Below, piece after piece: positions 1 through 9,387 of a stretch of DNA of 64,000 bases. Position 1 is the first letter of the stretch. The number at the start of each line of letters is the position of its first letter. Source of the DNA: Fulvia fulva (taxonomy: Eukaryota > Ascomycota > Dothideomycetes > Mycosphaerellales > Mycosphaerellaceae); the NCBI RefSeq assembly GCF_020509005.1, contig NC_063016.1, forward strand, positions 4,526,001 to 4,590,000, read 5' to 3'. A program made the translations under genes and the position numbers. The notes under the pieces were generated by a model, which saw only the letters and a program-made list of their open reading frames with translations, was not told where the DNA came from and did not search any database.

Positions 1-2328
1 GACTTGAAGCAGGCGCCTATCCGGGAGGATGAACCAGCTTATTAAAGCAGTGTAGTGCTAGTGCTAAACGTAATGTGCGTAACGCAAGTATGAGACATGC
101 TTGAAGGTTATTCACACCAGGGCACGTTCTTTGGCTTGACGGTGATGTGGACGACAAGTCGTTGTGCGCCGAGAACAGATAGTGTTCCGCGCTCTTGTTA
201 TGACGGGAAAGAGCAGTCTGGCATGCTGTGATGCTGATAGTCGATGCTCGATACTAGCATGACATTGTCAGTGGTCCGTTATGCTCTGCACTGCCTCGCG
301 TTTCGTTGTGGAGCGCTAAACGCGAGAATCGCACGAACTTTGGTTGCCGAGGTTCTGCAATGGTCGCTTCCTTCCACGCCAGCAACACAACAACTTTTCC
401 TGCCTGACCACATGCATTACTCAACATCACTTCTGCTCGTCAGCTGACACGTCGAATTCGAATGGTTGGCAACCTGAGCATTGCCCACACGTCTTCGACC
501 AGGAGATGCCTGAGACTCCGAGAGCCTTCACGACCCTCCCACCTGTCTCGCACATTCTCTTCATTCCTATGCTACCTAGCACGAGATCTGCATGCAGCTG
601 ATGTGCCTCGTTCATGCTTACGGGGGAGTCGTCGAAATCCAAAGGTGACCACCTGCCGGTCCAGCCGATCAATCGTTGTTATGGTGTTTTGTAATCTTCG
701 CCATGACTTCGTCGGAGCCTCGTTGCCCGAATGGCTGATTACCAAGAAGGCACCTCAGTGCTATATCGCGCGCGATCTATTCGGCCTCCCTACATGTATG
801 TTGCCCACCAACTTCTCTGGGCACTGAAATACACATCACTCCGAAAGGTCCACTCTGGATACTTCCCGATGAGGCCAAGATTCCGATCACCAGCTGCATG
901 TTGCTGGTCCATACTGCTTAAGATCCACGCACCTTTGTGCGCTTTGTAGATCGCGTCGCAGTGGTTACTCAACACTTGCTAGACAGTGTCGAGAGAAATC
1001 ACCTCGCCAGCATGCGGCGGAAGGCTGCCAAGACACAAGATGCATTTCGCGAGAGCGCACGGTCTGGATTGTCGATTGAGGGTCACCAGAGTGACTTATC
1101 ACCTCCTGCCTACGTGCCAGCGGCTGTAGAGTCTGCACTGTGACGCTGCTACGGAGCTTCGACGCATCAAGACAGTCACTCTTCACCTTGCTCGCCAGCA
1201 GACAATTCGCCGAAGTTAGTAAGCCAATCATACCTTCTGGATCCTGGCCAGAACTACGACTTTTCGAAAGTCAATCGCAGAGGTCATGCCATCGAAGCCG
1301 TGCTGAACTCTGTCCCGTCGTACACTACTAAACAGAGTCCGCTGACACCCACACATTAACGTTGGCAATTCAGCGCTTGAAGACTACTCCTGTGGCTCTT
1401 CGGCGTCAGCTGGCTTCAGTCATGAGGCAGCATCCACGGTCTTCATGCTATGCGAGTCGGGCGGCCGCTGTTTTGCAGCTTGACCAAGGAGACTGGATGC
1501 ATCTGAGACGAGAAGAGCTGGAAAAGATCATTCAGAGGCAAGACTCCGAGGAGCGGATGATCGAGGAGACAGCATCCGCTCGGGCACGAATGGAGCAGGA
1601 GGCTGGAGACAGGAAGCCGTTGGCTGGACTGGCTGCAATCCAAAAGGCCGGCAAGATGCTCGCGACTGTCCTGAAGATCAAAGCTTTCCACGCCGATGTC
1701 GGTGCAGCTCCAGGCACTCACGGAGCTGGCTGAGTTCGTCCAGCAACAACACCTAATCAACCCTAGATTCTTGGGATAGGCTCAAGTCTGGAATGACAAG
1801 CTTCCATATGTGCAAGGCTTTCTAAGAATTGCTGGCGTCAGCTTTTCGGCCGAGAAACTGGTCCGACGCTCGACCACCTCGCTCACAGCGGCAAGGCAAG
1901 GGATCGGCAGGCCTCAGCGACGGTGGCGGTCGGCACATCGAGTGCATGCAGTAAAGTGATGAGATGCGAGATGTATCAAGACGCACTGCAGGACTATGAA
2001 ACTTCAACACTGCCGTCTATACTTGGATACACGCCAAGGAAGTGGGGCCGATCCACTTAACTTCACCTGGTCCTTTGCTACCAGATCTTCCAACAGCAAC
2101 ATTGTTCTACAGATACTCTCGACAGCCTGACAACGTCTTTCCCGTGATTGCTCGTCGGACAACTGGTTGCAGCCGACTGGACAAGCTTCGGCATCGTTCT
2201 CTGCCGACGGGTGAATTCCTCCAGGTTTCGAGCCACTGCCACAGCACGCCATATCGTTCACTCGTAACCGATTCTGCTCGCGAAGACTGAAAACGTCAGG
2301 TCAAGTCTGGAGTGGACCCAGTGATACC
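1..2328. other. No supported gene; possible coding relic near 1470-1767
   Basis: About 2.3 kb without a convincing gene on either strand; open frames here are short and lack recognisable domains. The best coding-like stretch is on the + strand: 1470-1690 reads as a charged helical segment (Glu/Arg/Gln-rich, ending KMLATVLKIKAF), and shortly after it a different frame (about 1696-1779) reads MSVQLQALTELAEFVQQQ then a stop. A gene remnant with a frame break would explain this, as would an unidentified intron. I do not recognise the family. Confidence 0.35.
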
Positions 2329-3351
2329 ATGGGTTCGACACTTCCGAGCACGATGCGAGCATCGCAATGGACAACGAACGCCAATGGAATTGAGCGCGAC
2401 ATGAAGCTTAACAATGAAGCTTCATTGCCTAAGAACGCCGCCTCGCTCCCGAGCGGGCACACATTGGTCAAGGTCGCGTACAGCACAGTCAACCCTTTCG
2501 ACTACAAGGTCGCGGAGACACCAGTTGTCGGGCAGTACATCCTCGCCAAACCCTCCGTTCCCGGTCTCGACTTTTCTGGCACCGTTGTCGAGACGAAGCG
2601 TCCGGACCTGAGGATAGGAGATCGAGTATTCGGCAGAACAGATCCTCCCACCTTCGGCTGTCTCGCCGACTACGTAGTGGTCAAAGAAGCCGGCGTCTAC
2701 CCAATCTCAGACGGCGTATCCCTCCGCGACGCTTCTACCGCCGGCATCGCCGCTCTGGCTGCCTATCAATCCATCATGCCATACATCAAGCCAGGCGACG
2801 AAGTCTTGATCAACGGCGGCAGTGGCGGGACCGGTCATTTCGGAATCCAATTCGCCAAAGCCGCTGGCTGCCGTGTCACAACCACATGCTCGTCCACCAA
2901 CATCAACTTCTGCAAACAACTAGGCGCAGACGAAGTCATCGAGTACACTAAAGTCGACCTCATCTCCCACCTCAAATCGTGCGGCAAGCAATATGACCTC
3001 ATCGTTGATAATGTCTTCAGTGATCGCAATCTGTACTGGCAATGTCGGCACTACCTCAAGCCAGAGGGGACGTTCGCGACACCTGGGGACACGAAGCCAG
3101 CAGCACTCAAGGATCTGGCACTGGCACATGTTCTACCAAGTTGGCTTGGCGGAGGGCAAAGGAGCTTTGCTTTCATTCGTAATGAGCCCAATCAGAATAA
3201 CTTCGAGCAGATTGCGAAGTGGATGCAGCAGGGTAAGGTCAAGCCGTTCATTCAGGAGGAGTTCTCGTTGGAGGATGCCCATAAGGCGTATGAGAGGTTG
3301 AAGAGTGGGAGGACGAGGGGAAAGATTGTGGTTAAGGTGGCTGGGGAGTGA
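2329..3351 (+). CDS. Medium-chain dehydrogenase/reductase, quinone-oxidoreductase type
   Basis: Intronless, 340 aa. The protein has a GroES-like N-terminal half (about residues 30-150), then a Rossmann nucleotide-binding half with the glycine motif GGSGGTG at about 162-168 and a typical MDR C-terminus (EEFSLEDAHKAYERL followed by GKIVV). The structural-zinc cysteines of true alcohol dehydrogenases are absent, which places it with the zinc-free NADPH:quinone reductase / RTN4IP1-like branch. Expected reaction: NADPH-dependent reduction of a quinone or enone in the cytosol or mitochondrion. The first ATG gives the usual family length; a second Met at residue 9 is possible. The substrate cannot be inferred from sequence, and no neighbour suggests a pathway. 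Confidence 0.9.
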   Translation: MGSTLPSTMRASQWTTNANGIERDMKLNNEASLPKNAASLPSGHTLVKVAYSTVNPFDYKVAETPVVGQYILAKPSVPGLDFSGTVVETKRPDLRIGDRVFGRTDPPTFGCLADYVVVKEAGVYPISDGVSLRDASTAGIAALAAYQSIMPYIKPGDEVLINGGSGGTGHFGIQFAKAAGCRVTTTCSSTNINFCKQLGADEVIEYTKVDLISHLKSCGKQYDLIVDNVFSDRNLYWQCRHYLKPEGTFATPGDTKPAALKDLALAHVLPSWLGGGQRSFAFIRNEPNQNNFEQIAKWMQQGKVKPFIQEEFSLEDAHKAYERLKSGRTRGKIVVKVAGE

Positions 3352-3679
3352 GGTGATGGGTGTAGGGAAGTAGCAAACGTGTCGATTCAGGAAAACACTG
3401 CCGAGCATCACCGCGCGCGCCTGTATGCTGATCACCGGAGCTTCATTGTCTTTCAAGACTTTGCACATCCTCATTATGGTAAGGTCTACCAACTTGTGTT
3501 GCCGTCTACCACCTGAGCACTTTTCGTAGAGATGCACTGCCTTTGTTTCGACGCCACACGGCTCGCAGCGACCTTGGCAGACCGGATATCATCGGTCCCT
3601 GTGCTGCACATATACGGCGGGCATAAAATAAGTGCACACCCCAGTACATCACTGAGCAACCACTGTTATCATTGAAAAG
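3352..3679 (+). promoter_or_regulatory. Intergenic / upstream region of the small secreted-protein gene
   Basis: The interval separates two + strand genes. An A/T-rich stretch (CATAAAATAAG near 3623-3633), about 50 bp before the next ATG, is a plausible TATA-like element. Nothing else stands out. Confidence 0.3.
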
Positions 3680-4380
3680 ATGGTACTCCTCGGCCTCCCC
3701 AGCCTTCTCCTAGCCCTGGGCGCCATCGCCTCTTGTCAAACCATCAGAAGAATCAACGTAAGCCTCCTACCAGATCCTTCAAGACCGTCACAACCATCAT
3801 AACCATCTTCGCCCCGACAGTTCGACAACCCAGATTTCCCCGCTAGGTCTCCAGGTCCGCGCGTTCCCCGCGGCTACCCCGTCGGCGTAGTCGACGAAGT
3901 CCTCAGGTTCTCCCCGGACTGGACTGTCCTCAACTTAGCAGACGGCACAGGCTGCCGGGCCGGTCTTCTCGAGCCTTCATCGGCGAGAGAAAACTCATTG
4001 AGCCCAGATCGGGCAACAACGTGGCTATACTGTACGGCTCAGCGGACATTTCATCGAATCTCGCCTTGGGCGTTATTAGCGCCGTCGACAAGGGGACCGT
4101 CTACCTGGAGAGTTCTCATTTCATGTGTGCATCGTTCCATCTAGGAGTCTTCGTCCCGATCGACTGTACGCTGACCATTGGTCAGACGACCAGCAATAAT
4201 CAGATGCTTGGTGTAACCAAGGAAATAGAGGGCGTAGCAGGCAATTTGGTGCGGTTCACAAACGTGGGTATAGCTTCTGATAGTTTTAGTTTGGGGGTTG
4301 GGATGAGGTATGACGTGGAAAAGTATGGCCTGTTGGGAAGTGTGGCGGTATTGATTGACTCGATGGTGATGGAGGTGTGA
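3680..4380 (+). pseudogene. Small secreted protein gene, reading frame disrupted
   Basis: An ATG at 3680 opens a 26-codon exon encoding a signal peptide (MVLLGLPSLLLALGAIASC, cleavage likely after the Ala/Ser/Cys). A GT..AG intron at 3758-3820 (63 nt) follows, and exon 2 is in frame (FDNPDFPARSPGPRVPRGYP). This frame carries coding-like sequence to about 3960 and then loses it. From about 3985 another frame carries clearly coding sequence (AFIGERKLIEPRSGNNVAIL) to the TGA at 4380. No canonical intron fits between 3950 and 3990, so a small indel is the simplest reading, either a real mutation or an assembly error. Intact, it would be a secreted protein of about 210 aa with alternating beta-like hydrophobic pattern. 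I do not recognise the family. Confidence 0.5.
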
Positions 4381-4832
4381 GGACATGATGATTATAACGA
4401 TAAGGCGAAAGGATATCGTTGTCATGGAAGTTAACCAAGGACAAATTCAGACCAGCGGGTGTATTGTCGTTAGGGTCGTACGTGGAAGTATACGTTAAGT
4501 TCAGCCACGATAGTACTCACTTCTTCCTACTGTACGTTGTAATACCAATGATGGTTCATTGTTGCAGTGCAACGTGAAGAGGCAACTGTTGCCAAAAGGC
4601 AATCCCGACCGAGGGGATCTCTGATCATTCGCAGCAGGCACGGCTACGCGAGTATGTCTATCGCGTTCATATACAAACAGCCTGCTCATTTATGCGACAG
4701 CTCGTCTATCGTTGGTCTCATGCCTCATCCATGCGCGAAGCTGTGCTCGATCTTGTGATATCGATCTTGTGATTGTGATATCGATCCTGCAAGTCAGGCC
4801 AGTTGTCGTCCCTGCCACTCCAGTGACTGGCT
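4381..4832. other. Convergent intergenic region with a short tandem repeat
   Basis: 3' ends of the secreted-protein gene (+) and CSN6 (-) face each other here. At about 4748-4792 the motif TCGATCTTGTGATA is imperfectly duplicated in tandem. No gene is seen. Confidence 0.4.
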
Positions 4833-4964
4833 TCACCAGCCTGTGAAGGAGCCACCGTAGTAGCCCTCACTCGGCTTATGTCCACCGCCTTGATAGTAGT
4901 AGCCATTTCCTGAACGACCATTTTGGTTGTTTGAAGTGCCATTGCTGTGTCCCTTCGAGCCATG
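4833..4964 (-). other. In-frame, coding-like tail after the CSN6 stop
   Basis: Directly after the CSN6 TAG, the same frame remains open for 43 codons before TGA at 4833-4835. The translation is low-complexity and continuous in character with the end of CSN6, e.g. SNGTSNNQNGRSGNGYYYQG. It may be an ancestral C-terminal tail cut off by a nonsense change (CAG to TAG would suffice), a readthrough product, or chance. Confidence 0.4.
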
Positions 4965-6236
4965 CTACAGCCCGCGATCGTCAGCAACCAGGCCATCATC
5001 GCCAAATCCTCCCATCCGTCCACCTCGGCCACCGAAACCTCCGCGCTCCTTCTGTTGCTTATCCCGAACGACGACGTTGAATTTGGAGCCCAAGCTCTGT
5101 GCTTCGGCAACAGATCGGGTAAGGCTTGCGAGGAGAGATGTGAGGTGCACGTCCTGCTTCTCGACCTCGGCGGACTTTTCAAGATTCGATGCTGGCGCGA
5201 GAACGTTGCCATCGGCGTCTGCTTCGGACACTGCTGCAGGCGGAGGTGCGAGAAGTGGTAGGCGAGACAGCATTGCGTTGATGCTGCGTAAAAGAGTGAA
5301 GTTGGTGTCTGCTGGTGGGGCGGCATCGAGGTTCTCGTCGGTAAGGTAGCTTGCAGGTAGTGTCTCCAGATACGAGCCGAGAAGCTTGATGCGCTCGTTG
5401 AGCATCTTGATGGCGTTGACTTTCGAGTTGAGGGTGGTGATCAGCTCGTCGTCCTCGGGTGAGAGAATGTTTGCGGGTGCACCATTAGCATCAGCCTCCT
5501 CGCCATCTTTTGCCCTGCCTTTGCCCTTCGTCTTCTTGTCCTTCGAACTCGATCCTGCTGAGCCTGCCGCATCCGCCTTGGGCACAGCTGTTGCGTTACC
5601 GCCACCCACGGCCACGAAGTTCACGCCAATCATCTCCGCGTCTCCTGACTCGACCTCGAATGCCAGCTCTTTGAATCGCATTGCATCATTCTCTTCCACC
5701 GACTCGTACAAGCTGATGGGAAGCTTGCTGCCCTGCAGATCGTCGACGAGCTCCGGATGGAACAGCAGAAGCATTGTGTTGTCGGATCCAGTCAAGTCCC
5801 GTACTTCCTTCAAAACTGGTAGATGTGACTGTTGTGGACCCGCGACAGGACCTAGCATGAAGAGCGCGACCAGATCGAGTGCGGGCACCTTGTGGACTTC
5901 CTTGTACATATCCAATCGGTCAGTGAACCAGGTTGCGTCTAGCACCGCATCACTGTCGTCTGCCTCGTCCGCCAGCTTGCACTCGAAGGCGTGCTCGAGG
6001 GTGAAGTTCCTGCCATTCTGTTGGCCAATGACTGCGCCGATCGCTGGACCTCGTTGTGTTCGGATGGTGTGTCTGGTGATGTAGTCGCTGATGGTGAGGA
6101 GCACGAGAGGGTGGAGCTGGATGTTGTTTGAGGCGTCTGGTCGGCCGGATATCACCAGTGGGTTGGCCATGTTGGCGGTGGTGGTGGAAGAGGAGGAGGG
6201 CGGTGATGTCGCGAGGAAGATGTTTGTAGTGGTCAA
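4965..6236 (-). CDS. csn6: COP9 signalosome subunit 6 (MPN- domain)
   Basis: Intronless, 423 aa. An MPN domain (about residues 37-185) starts with LHPLVLLTISDYITRH and contains the GAVIGQQNGR segment. The JAMM metal-binding His-X-His/Asp set is missing, as expected for CSN6, the non-catalytic partner of CSN5. After a low-complexity linker rich in Lys/Gly/Glu, the C-terminal half is helical (KVNAIKMLNERIKLLGSYLE), matching the CSN6 helical-bundle segment. CSN removes NEDD8 from cullins; in filamentous fungi it affects light-dependent development and secondary metabolism. Met 23 (MANPLVISG) is an alternative start. The C-terminus is Gly-rich and stops at TAG 4965-4967; the same frame stays open for 43 more codons of Gly/Asn/Tyr-rich sequence (see findings). 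The main alternative, eIF3f or Rpn8, fits less well. Confidence 0.88.
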   Translation of the reverse strand: MTTTNIFLATSPPSSSSTTTANMANPLVISGRPDASNNIQLHPLVLLTISDYITRHTIRTQRGPAIGAVIGQQNGRNFTLEHAFECKLADEADDSDAVLDATWFTDRLDMYKEVHKVPALDLVALFMLGPVAGPQQSHLPVLKEVRDLTGSDNTMLLLFHPELVDDLQGSKLPISLYESVEENDAMRFKELAFEVESGDAEMIGVNFVAVGGGNATAVPKADAAGSAGSSSKDKKTKGKGRAKDGEEADANGAPANILSPEDDELITTLNSKVNAIKMLNERIKLLGSYLETLPASYLTDENLDAAPPADTNFTLLRSINAMLSRLPLLAPPPAAVSEADADGNVLAPASNLEKSAEVEKQDVHLTSLLASLTRSVAEAQSLGSKFNVVVRDKQQKERGGFGGRGGRMGGFGDDGLVADDRGL

Positions 6237-6816
6237 GACGATGAGGCTCTACAAACAGCTCTTGCCATCGGAGTGACGTGCCGAGCACAGGCCATCCACG
6301 CTAAAAAGTTTAACCTGAAACGCGCTCTTCGAAGCCGCGTCTTCGTGATTTGATGTTGTAATCAGATGTCGTTCGCAGTGGCAACATTGAATTCGTCTGT
6401 GTTATCTATGCACAGATGGCAGTCCGCTGTGACTTATGTAAGTTTGTCTTTCCTTCACTGTACATAGTCAATCAAACATCCATCACCACTGTGCACACCA
6501 TGTCCCATATACTGTCTTCTGAACCTAGTACAGCAGCATCGCTCATTGTCAGTGCCGCCATCGTTCATCATGTTATGCACGTTCTTTTCAGTCTTCTGCT
6601 GTCCCGGCCTTTCGATTGCAGCAAACGCAGTGAGGCGGAACCTGTACCACCACTTCGCCACTGCATCGCCTTTTCCACGTTCCATTTTGTAGTCAAAGAT
6701 GCAGAGAAGTGGTTTGAGCTTCAAGCAGCGGGAGTCAATCGCTATAGGGGTATCATTGTGTCCTTACTAATGCACAGCCTTGCCTGCCTCGCCTCTTTGC
6801 AGCCCTGGGCCGCATT
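6237..6816. other. Intergenic: CSN6 promoter and 3' flank of the J-protein gene
   Basis: Both neighbours are on the - strand. The part next to 6236 must hold the CSN6 promoter. Open frames here have no recognisable domain; I see nothing else. Confidence 0.3.
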
Positions 6817-7695
6817 TCACTTCTTAGACCTCTTGCTCGCCCTGTTCGCTGCAAAAGCCTCTTCGGGCGGCTCCTCCATTGCCGCATCCTTCTTGCCCTT
6901 CTTTCCCTTTGTCGCGTACTTCGCCTCCAGATTCTCCAGGAAGTTCTCCTTCCTGGCACCATTCCTCTGCTGAATCAACGCAGCCAGATCTCCCATATCG
7001 CCCCCACTATCCTTCTTGCCCTTCTTCTTCGACTTCGTCTCCCTCTCAAACTCCGCAGCCTCACCAGACTCTTGCTGTTTCCGCTTCCTCGCTGCCTTCA
7101 TCCTTCCCTCCTTCGACTTCTCTGATTCGTCTGTATATGCCGAGAAAGCCTCGACCTCTCCTGCTTCAATAGCCGCATCGATGATGCCTCTGAATCTCTC
7201 CTCATCATCCACCATATCACTCAACATAATCTGCTGATATAGCTTCGGCACCTTGCCCTTGTGCTGTGTGTACGCCTTCAACACTGCTTGCCGCTCCTCT
7301 TCACTTCCCTTGTACTTCTTCTCGAAATCGCTGATCTTCTCAGATGTTACTACGCCAGCGAACTGTTCGCGGAAGAAGTCCACCCAGTTGAAGTCATCGT
7401 CGTCGAGGTCGAGTGATTCTTCGGTGCGGCCGGTTGTGTCGTAGCGTTTTCGCCGGCGCTCGTCGGCGAGGATTGCGAAGGCGAAGGCGATTTCTTGAAA
7501 CTTGGTGTGGGCGCTCTCCTTGTCCTCTGGCGAGGCCTTGTCGGGATGGTGCTTGAGTGCGGCTTTCCTGTAGGCTTTCTTGATGTCGTCTTGGGATGCG
7601 TTTGTTTCGAGGCCGAGCGTTTCGTAAGGATTGATTTCCGTGGGTGGGACGTCGATCTCGAAGTCTTCCTCGTCGTCACGGGGGTGTTTGGGCAT
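6817..7695 (-). CDS. DnaJ-domain protein, DNAJC9-like
   Basis: Intronless, 292 aa. An N-terminal J domain (about residues 22-95) carries the HPD tripeptide at 50-52 (KHHPDKASPEDK) that stimulates Hsp70 ATPase. No Gly/Phe region or zinc fingers follow, so it is a class C J protein. The middle (DFNWVDFFREQFAGVVTSEK, then a FEKKYKGSEEER stretch) matches the DNAJC9 family, nuclear J proteins that act as histone H3-H4 co-chaperones in animals. The C-terminus is strongly basic with several Lys-rich nuclear-localisation-like runs (KSKKKGKK, SKRSKK). It is divergent from stn1 with about 195 bp between start codons, so the two probably share a promoter. Confidence 0.88.
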   Translation of the reverse strand: MPKHPRDDEEDFEIDVPPTEINPYETLGLETNASQDDIKKAYRKAALKHHPDKASPEDKESAHTKFQEIAFAFAILADERRRKRYDTTGRTEESLDLDDDDFNWVDFFREQFAGVVTSEKISDFEKKYKGSEEERQAVLKAYTQHKGKVPKLYQQIMLSDMVDDEERFRGIIDAAIEAGEVEAFSAYTDESEKSKEGRMKAARKRKQQESGEAAEFERETKSKKKGKKDSGGDMGDLAALIQQRNGARKENFLENLEAKYATKGKKGKKDAAMEEPPEEAFAANRASKRSKK

Positions 7696-7890
7696 GTCGG
7701 CGGTGTTGTGACTGCCGTGATTTGTAAGTTATGTTATGAGTTGAAGGTGGTTTCCATCCATGGATAAGTGATCCTCGCCAAACACGAGCCTGACGCGACG
7801 CGAACGCGCCGACGCGGGCATGCAAAACATTACTCCGTCATTTTTTGCCCTCCTTGCATACCACGACATCCACTTTACCACGATAATGAC
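7696..7890. promoter_or_regulatory. Shared divergent promoter, J protein / stn1
   Basis: 195 bp separate the start of the J-protein gene (-) from the preferred stn1 start (+). The region contains GC-rich CGACGCG-type motifs near 7795-7816. An upstream in-frame ATG at 7768 exists but its translation looks non-coding. Confidence 0.4.
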
Positions 7891-8676
7891 ATGACAAGCG
7901 TGGAACGGCCATCACGGCATCACATCTACCCTAAGCGATACTTCGACGCCTCGGCGACATGGTTCGCATGGAACAAACTCACCGCAAAGGACGTCCACGC
8001 ATTGAGGGAGGAGCCCGGATTTGAGGGGCAAGATATCTACTTCTACCTGAATCAACCCATCCGCTTTGTACGTCTTGTTGGGCTGGTAGTACAGATCGAT
8101 GTGGTCTCTGAAGGCAGATACACTCTTCTCACCCTGGACGATAGCAGCGGTGCCAACATCGAAGTCAAGATTGAGAAGCGAAGTCGTGTTGCCGGAGACG
8201 AGACCATATATGCTACCAACACGTTGATCGACAATGTTGACGTCAAGGTCTACGTGGGAGGGTCAACCATACTGGTCAACGGCAGACCACTCGAGCTAGG
8301 CACTGTTATCGGAGCACAAGGTACTATAACATCGTTCCGGCAAAGCAGACAGCTGAGCCTGAAGAAGATATTCCGGGTTCAAGACACGAACCAAGAAGCA
8401 GCACATTGGATGAGAGCCGCGGACTGGAAAAAGGACATTCTATCTAAGCCGTGGGTGCTGTCACGACAGCAGCAGGATGCGATCGATGAGCAGCTAAGGC
8501 AAGACGAGCTGAAAGAAGAAAAGAGGGAGAAGCTCAAGCGCAAAAAGCAAGCCAAGTATGATGAGAAGTATCGTCAGAAGCAAGCTGCTAAAGAAGAGAA
8601 GAGGGAAGTCGTGGAGGCTATGCTCAACAAGGGCGCTCTGCCAGGCAGTGAAGTTTTGCCCAGACCGTGGGACTAG
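7891..8676 (+). CDS. stn1: Telomere-capping CST complex subunit Stn1
   Basis: 261 aa from the preferred ATG at 7891. The frame is open to an ATG at 7768, but those extra 41 residues look like untranslated sequence. It begins with the fungal Stn1 pattern (IYPKRYFDASATWFAWNKLT, then ADVH-like AKDVHAL). An OB fold follows at about residues 45-150 (YFYLNQPIRFVRLVGLVVQI, TLLTLDDSSGANIEVKIEKR). The C-terminus is a highly charged Lys/Glu helix (residues about 195-245). Stn1 with Ten1 binds the telomeric 3' overhang, limits resection and recruits polymerase alpha for C-strand fill-in. No C-terminal winged-helix repeats are visible, in keeping with the short Stn1 of fission yeast and filamentous fungi. 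Confidence 0.82.
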   Translation: MTSVERPSRHHIYPKRYFDASATWFAWNKLTAKDVHALREEPGFEGQDIYFYLNQPIRFVRLVGLVVQIDVVSEGRYTLLTLDDSSGANIEVKIEKRSRVAGDETIYATNTLIDNVDVKVYVGGSTILVNGRPLELGTVIGAQGTITSFRQSRQLSLKKIFRVQDTNQEAAHWMRAADWKKDILSKPWVLSRQQQDAIDEQLRQDELKEEKREKLKRKKQAKYDEKYRQKQAAKEEKREVVEAMLNKGALPGSEVLPRPWD

Positions 8677-9387
8677 AGCCGAAGCTTTCGAATGTGCTGC
8701 TCAGCATTGTCTTTATGAAGCTCATGACACGCTACATGTATGGAGGCTATAGCACTATCCAAGTTGCGGCCACTTATCTTCCGGATCAGACAAACAAAGA
8801 AGCTTAGAGGCGTCCTCTATCTGGTCTGGTGCAGCAAGCTCTCTGAGCAGGAAATCGACGTTTGGCAAAAGCAAGCACACTCGAGACGGTCTTCGTTTGC
8901 TCCTGCGACCTGGGTGACCACTTCCTGAGATCTTCCTTCGAGACGAAGCAAGATGTGAGCTTCACCAGCTAGCTGCATTGTGCCGCATCTTTTAGCTGCA
9001 GGTTGCTGCACATTGAGCTAAAGAAAGCCTGGGCTGCGGCGCAGCATCTCGGTCTCCTCTGACCACAGAGGGTATCTGTATAATCTTGATATGCTGGACC
9101 ACGAGTACTCGCCCGTGTATTGGTCTGCCATACACTAGCCATGCATTGGATCTGCCTAAGCTCCGGACATACTCTCAAGAGATGATTTAAAGTTCGGAAA
9201 GGCTGCACTCGTGGGGACTTTGCCGCATCTGCAAGCTTTCCTTCTTTCATGAGGCGAAAATTGCCTCACGCTGCGCATTGTCACGCTCGCCGAACGCCAG
9301 CATGAAGGACTCTGTAGTATCCATCTGCCAGCCCTCGCCGCAGTCGCCTTCCGTTGTGTTTTTTGATCAGTCCCGCGCGTCTCTACA
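8677..9387. other. Intergenic region, no gene seen
   Basis: 711 bp between stn1 and the DUF3176 gene, both on +. Contains the stn1 3' flank and the DUF3176 promoter; open frames lack domains. Confidence 0.3.

Noticed and set aside
5386..6084. 232-codon + strand frame opposite csn6
   Set aside because: Ser-rich antisense shadow of the conserved CSN6 frame.
6416..6973. 185-codon + strand frame between csn6 and the J-protein gene
   Set aside because: Its second half is antisense to the J-protein C-terminus; hydrophobic pattern comes from Lys-rich codons read backwards.
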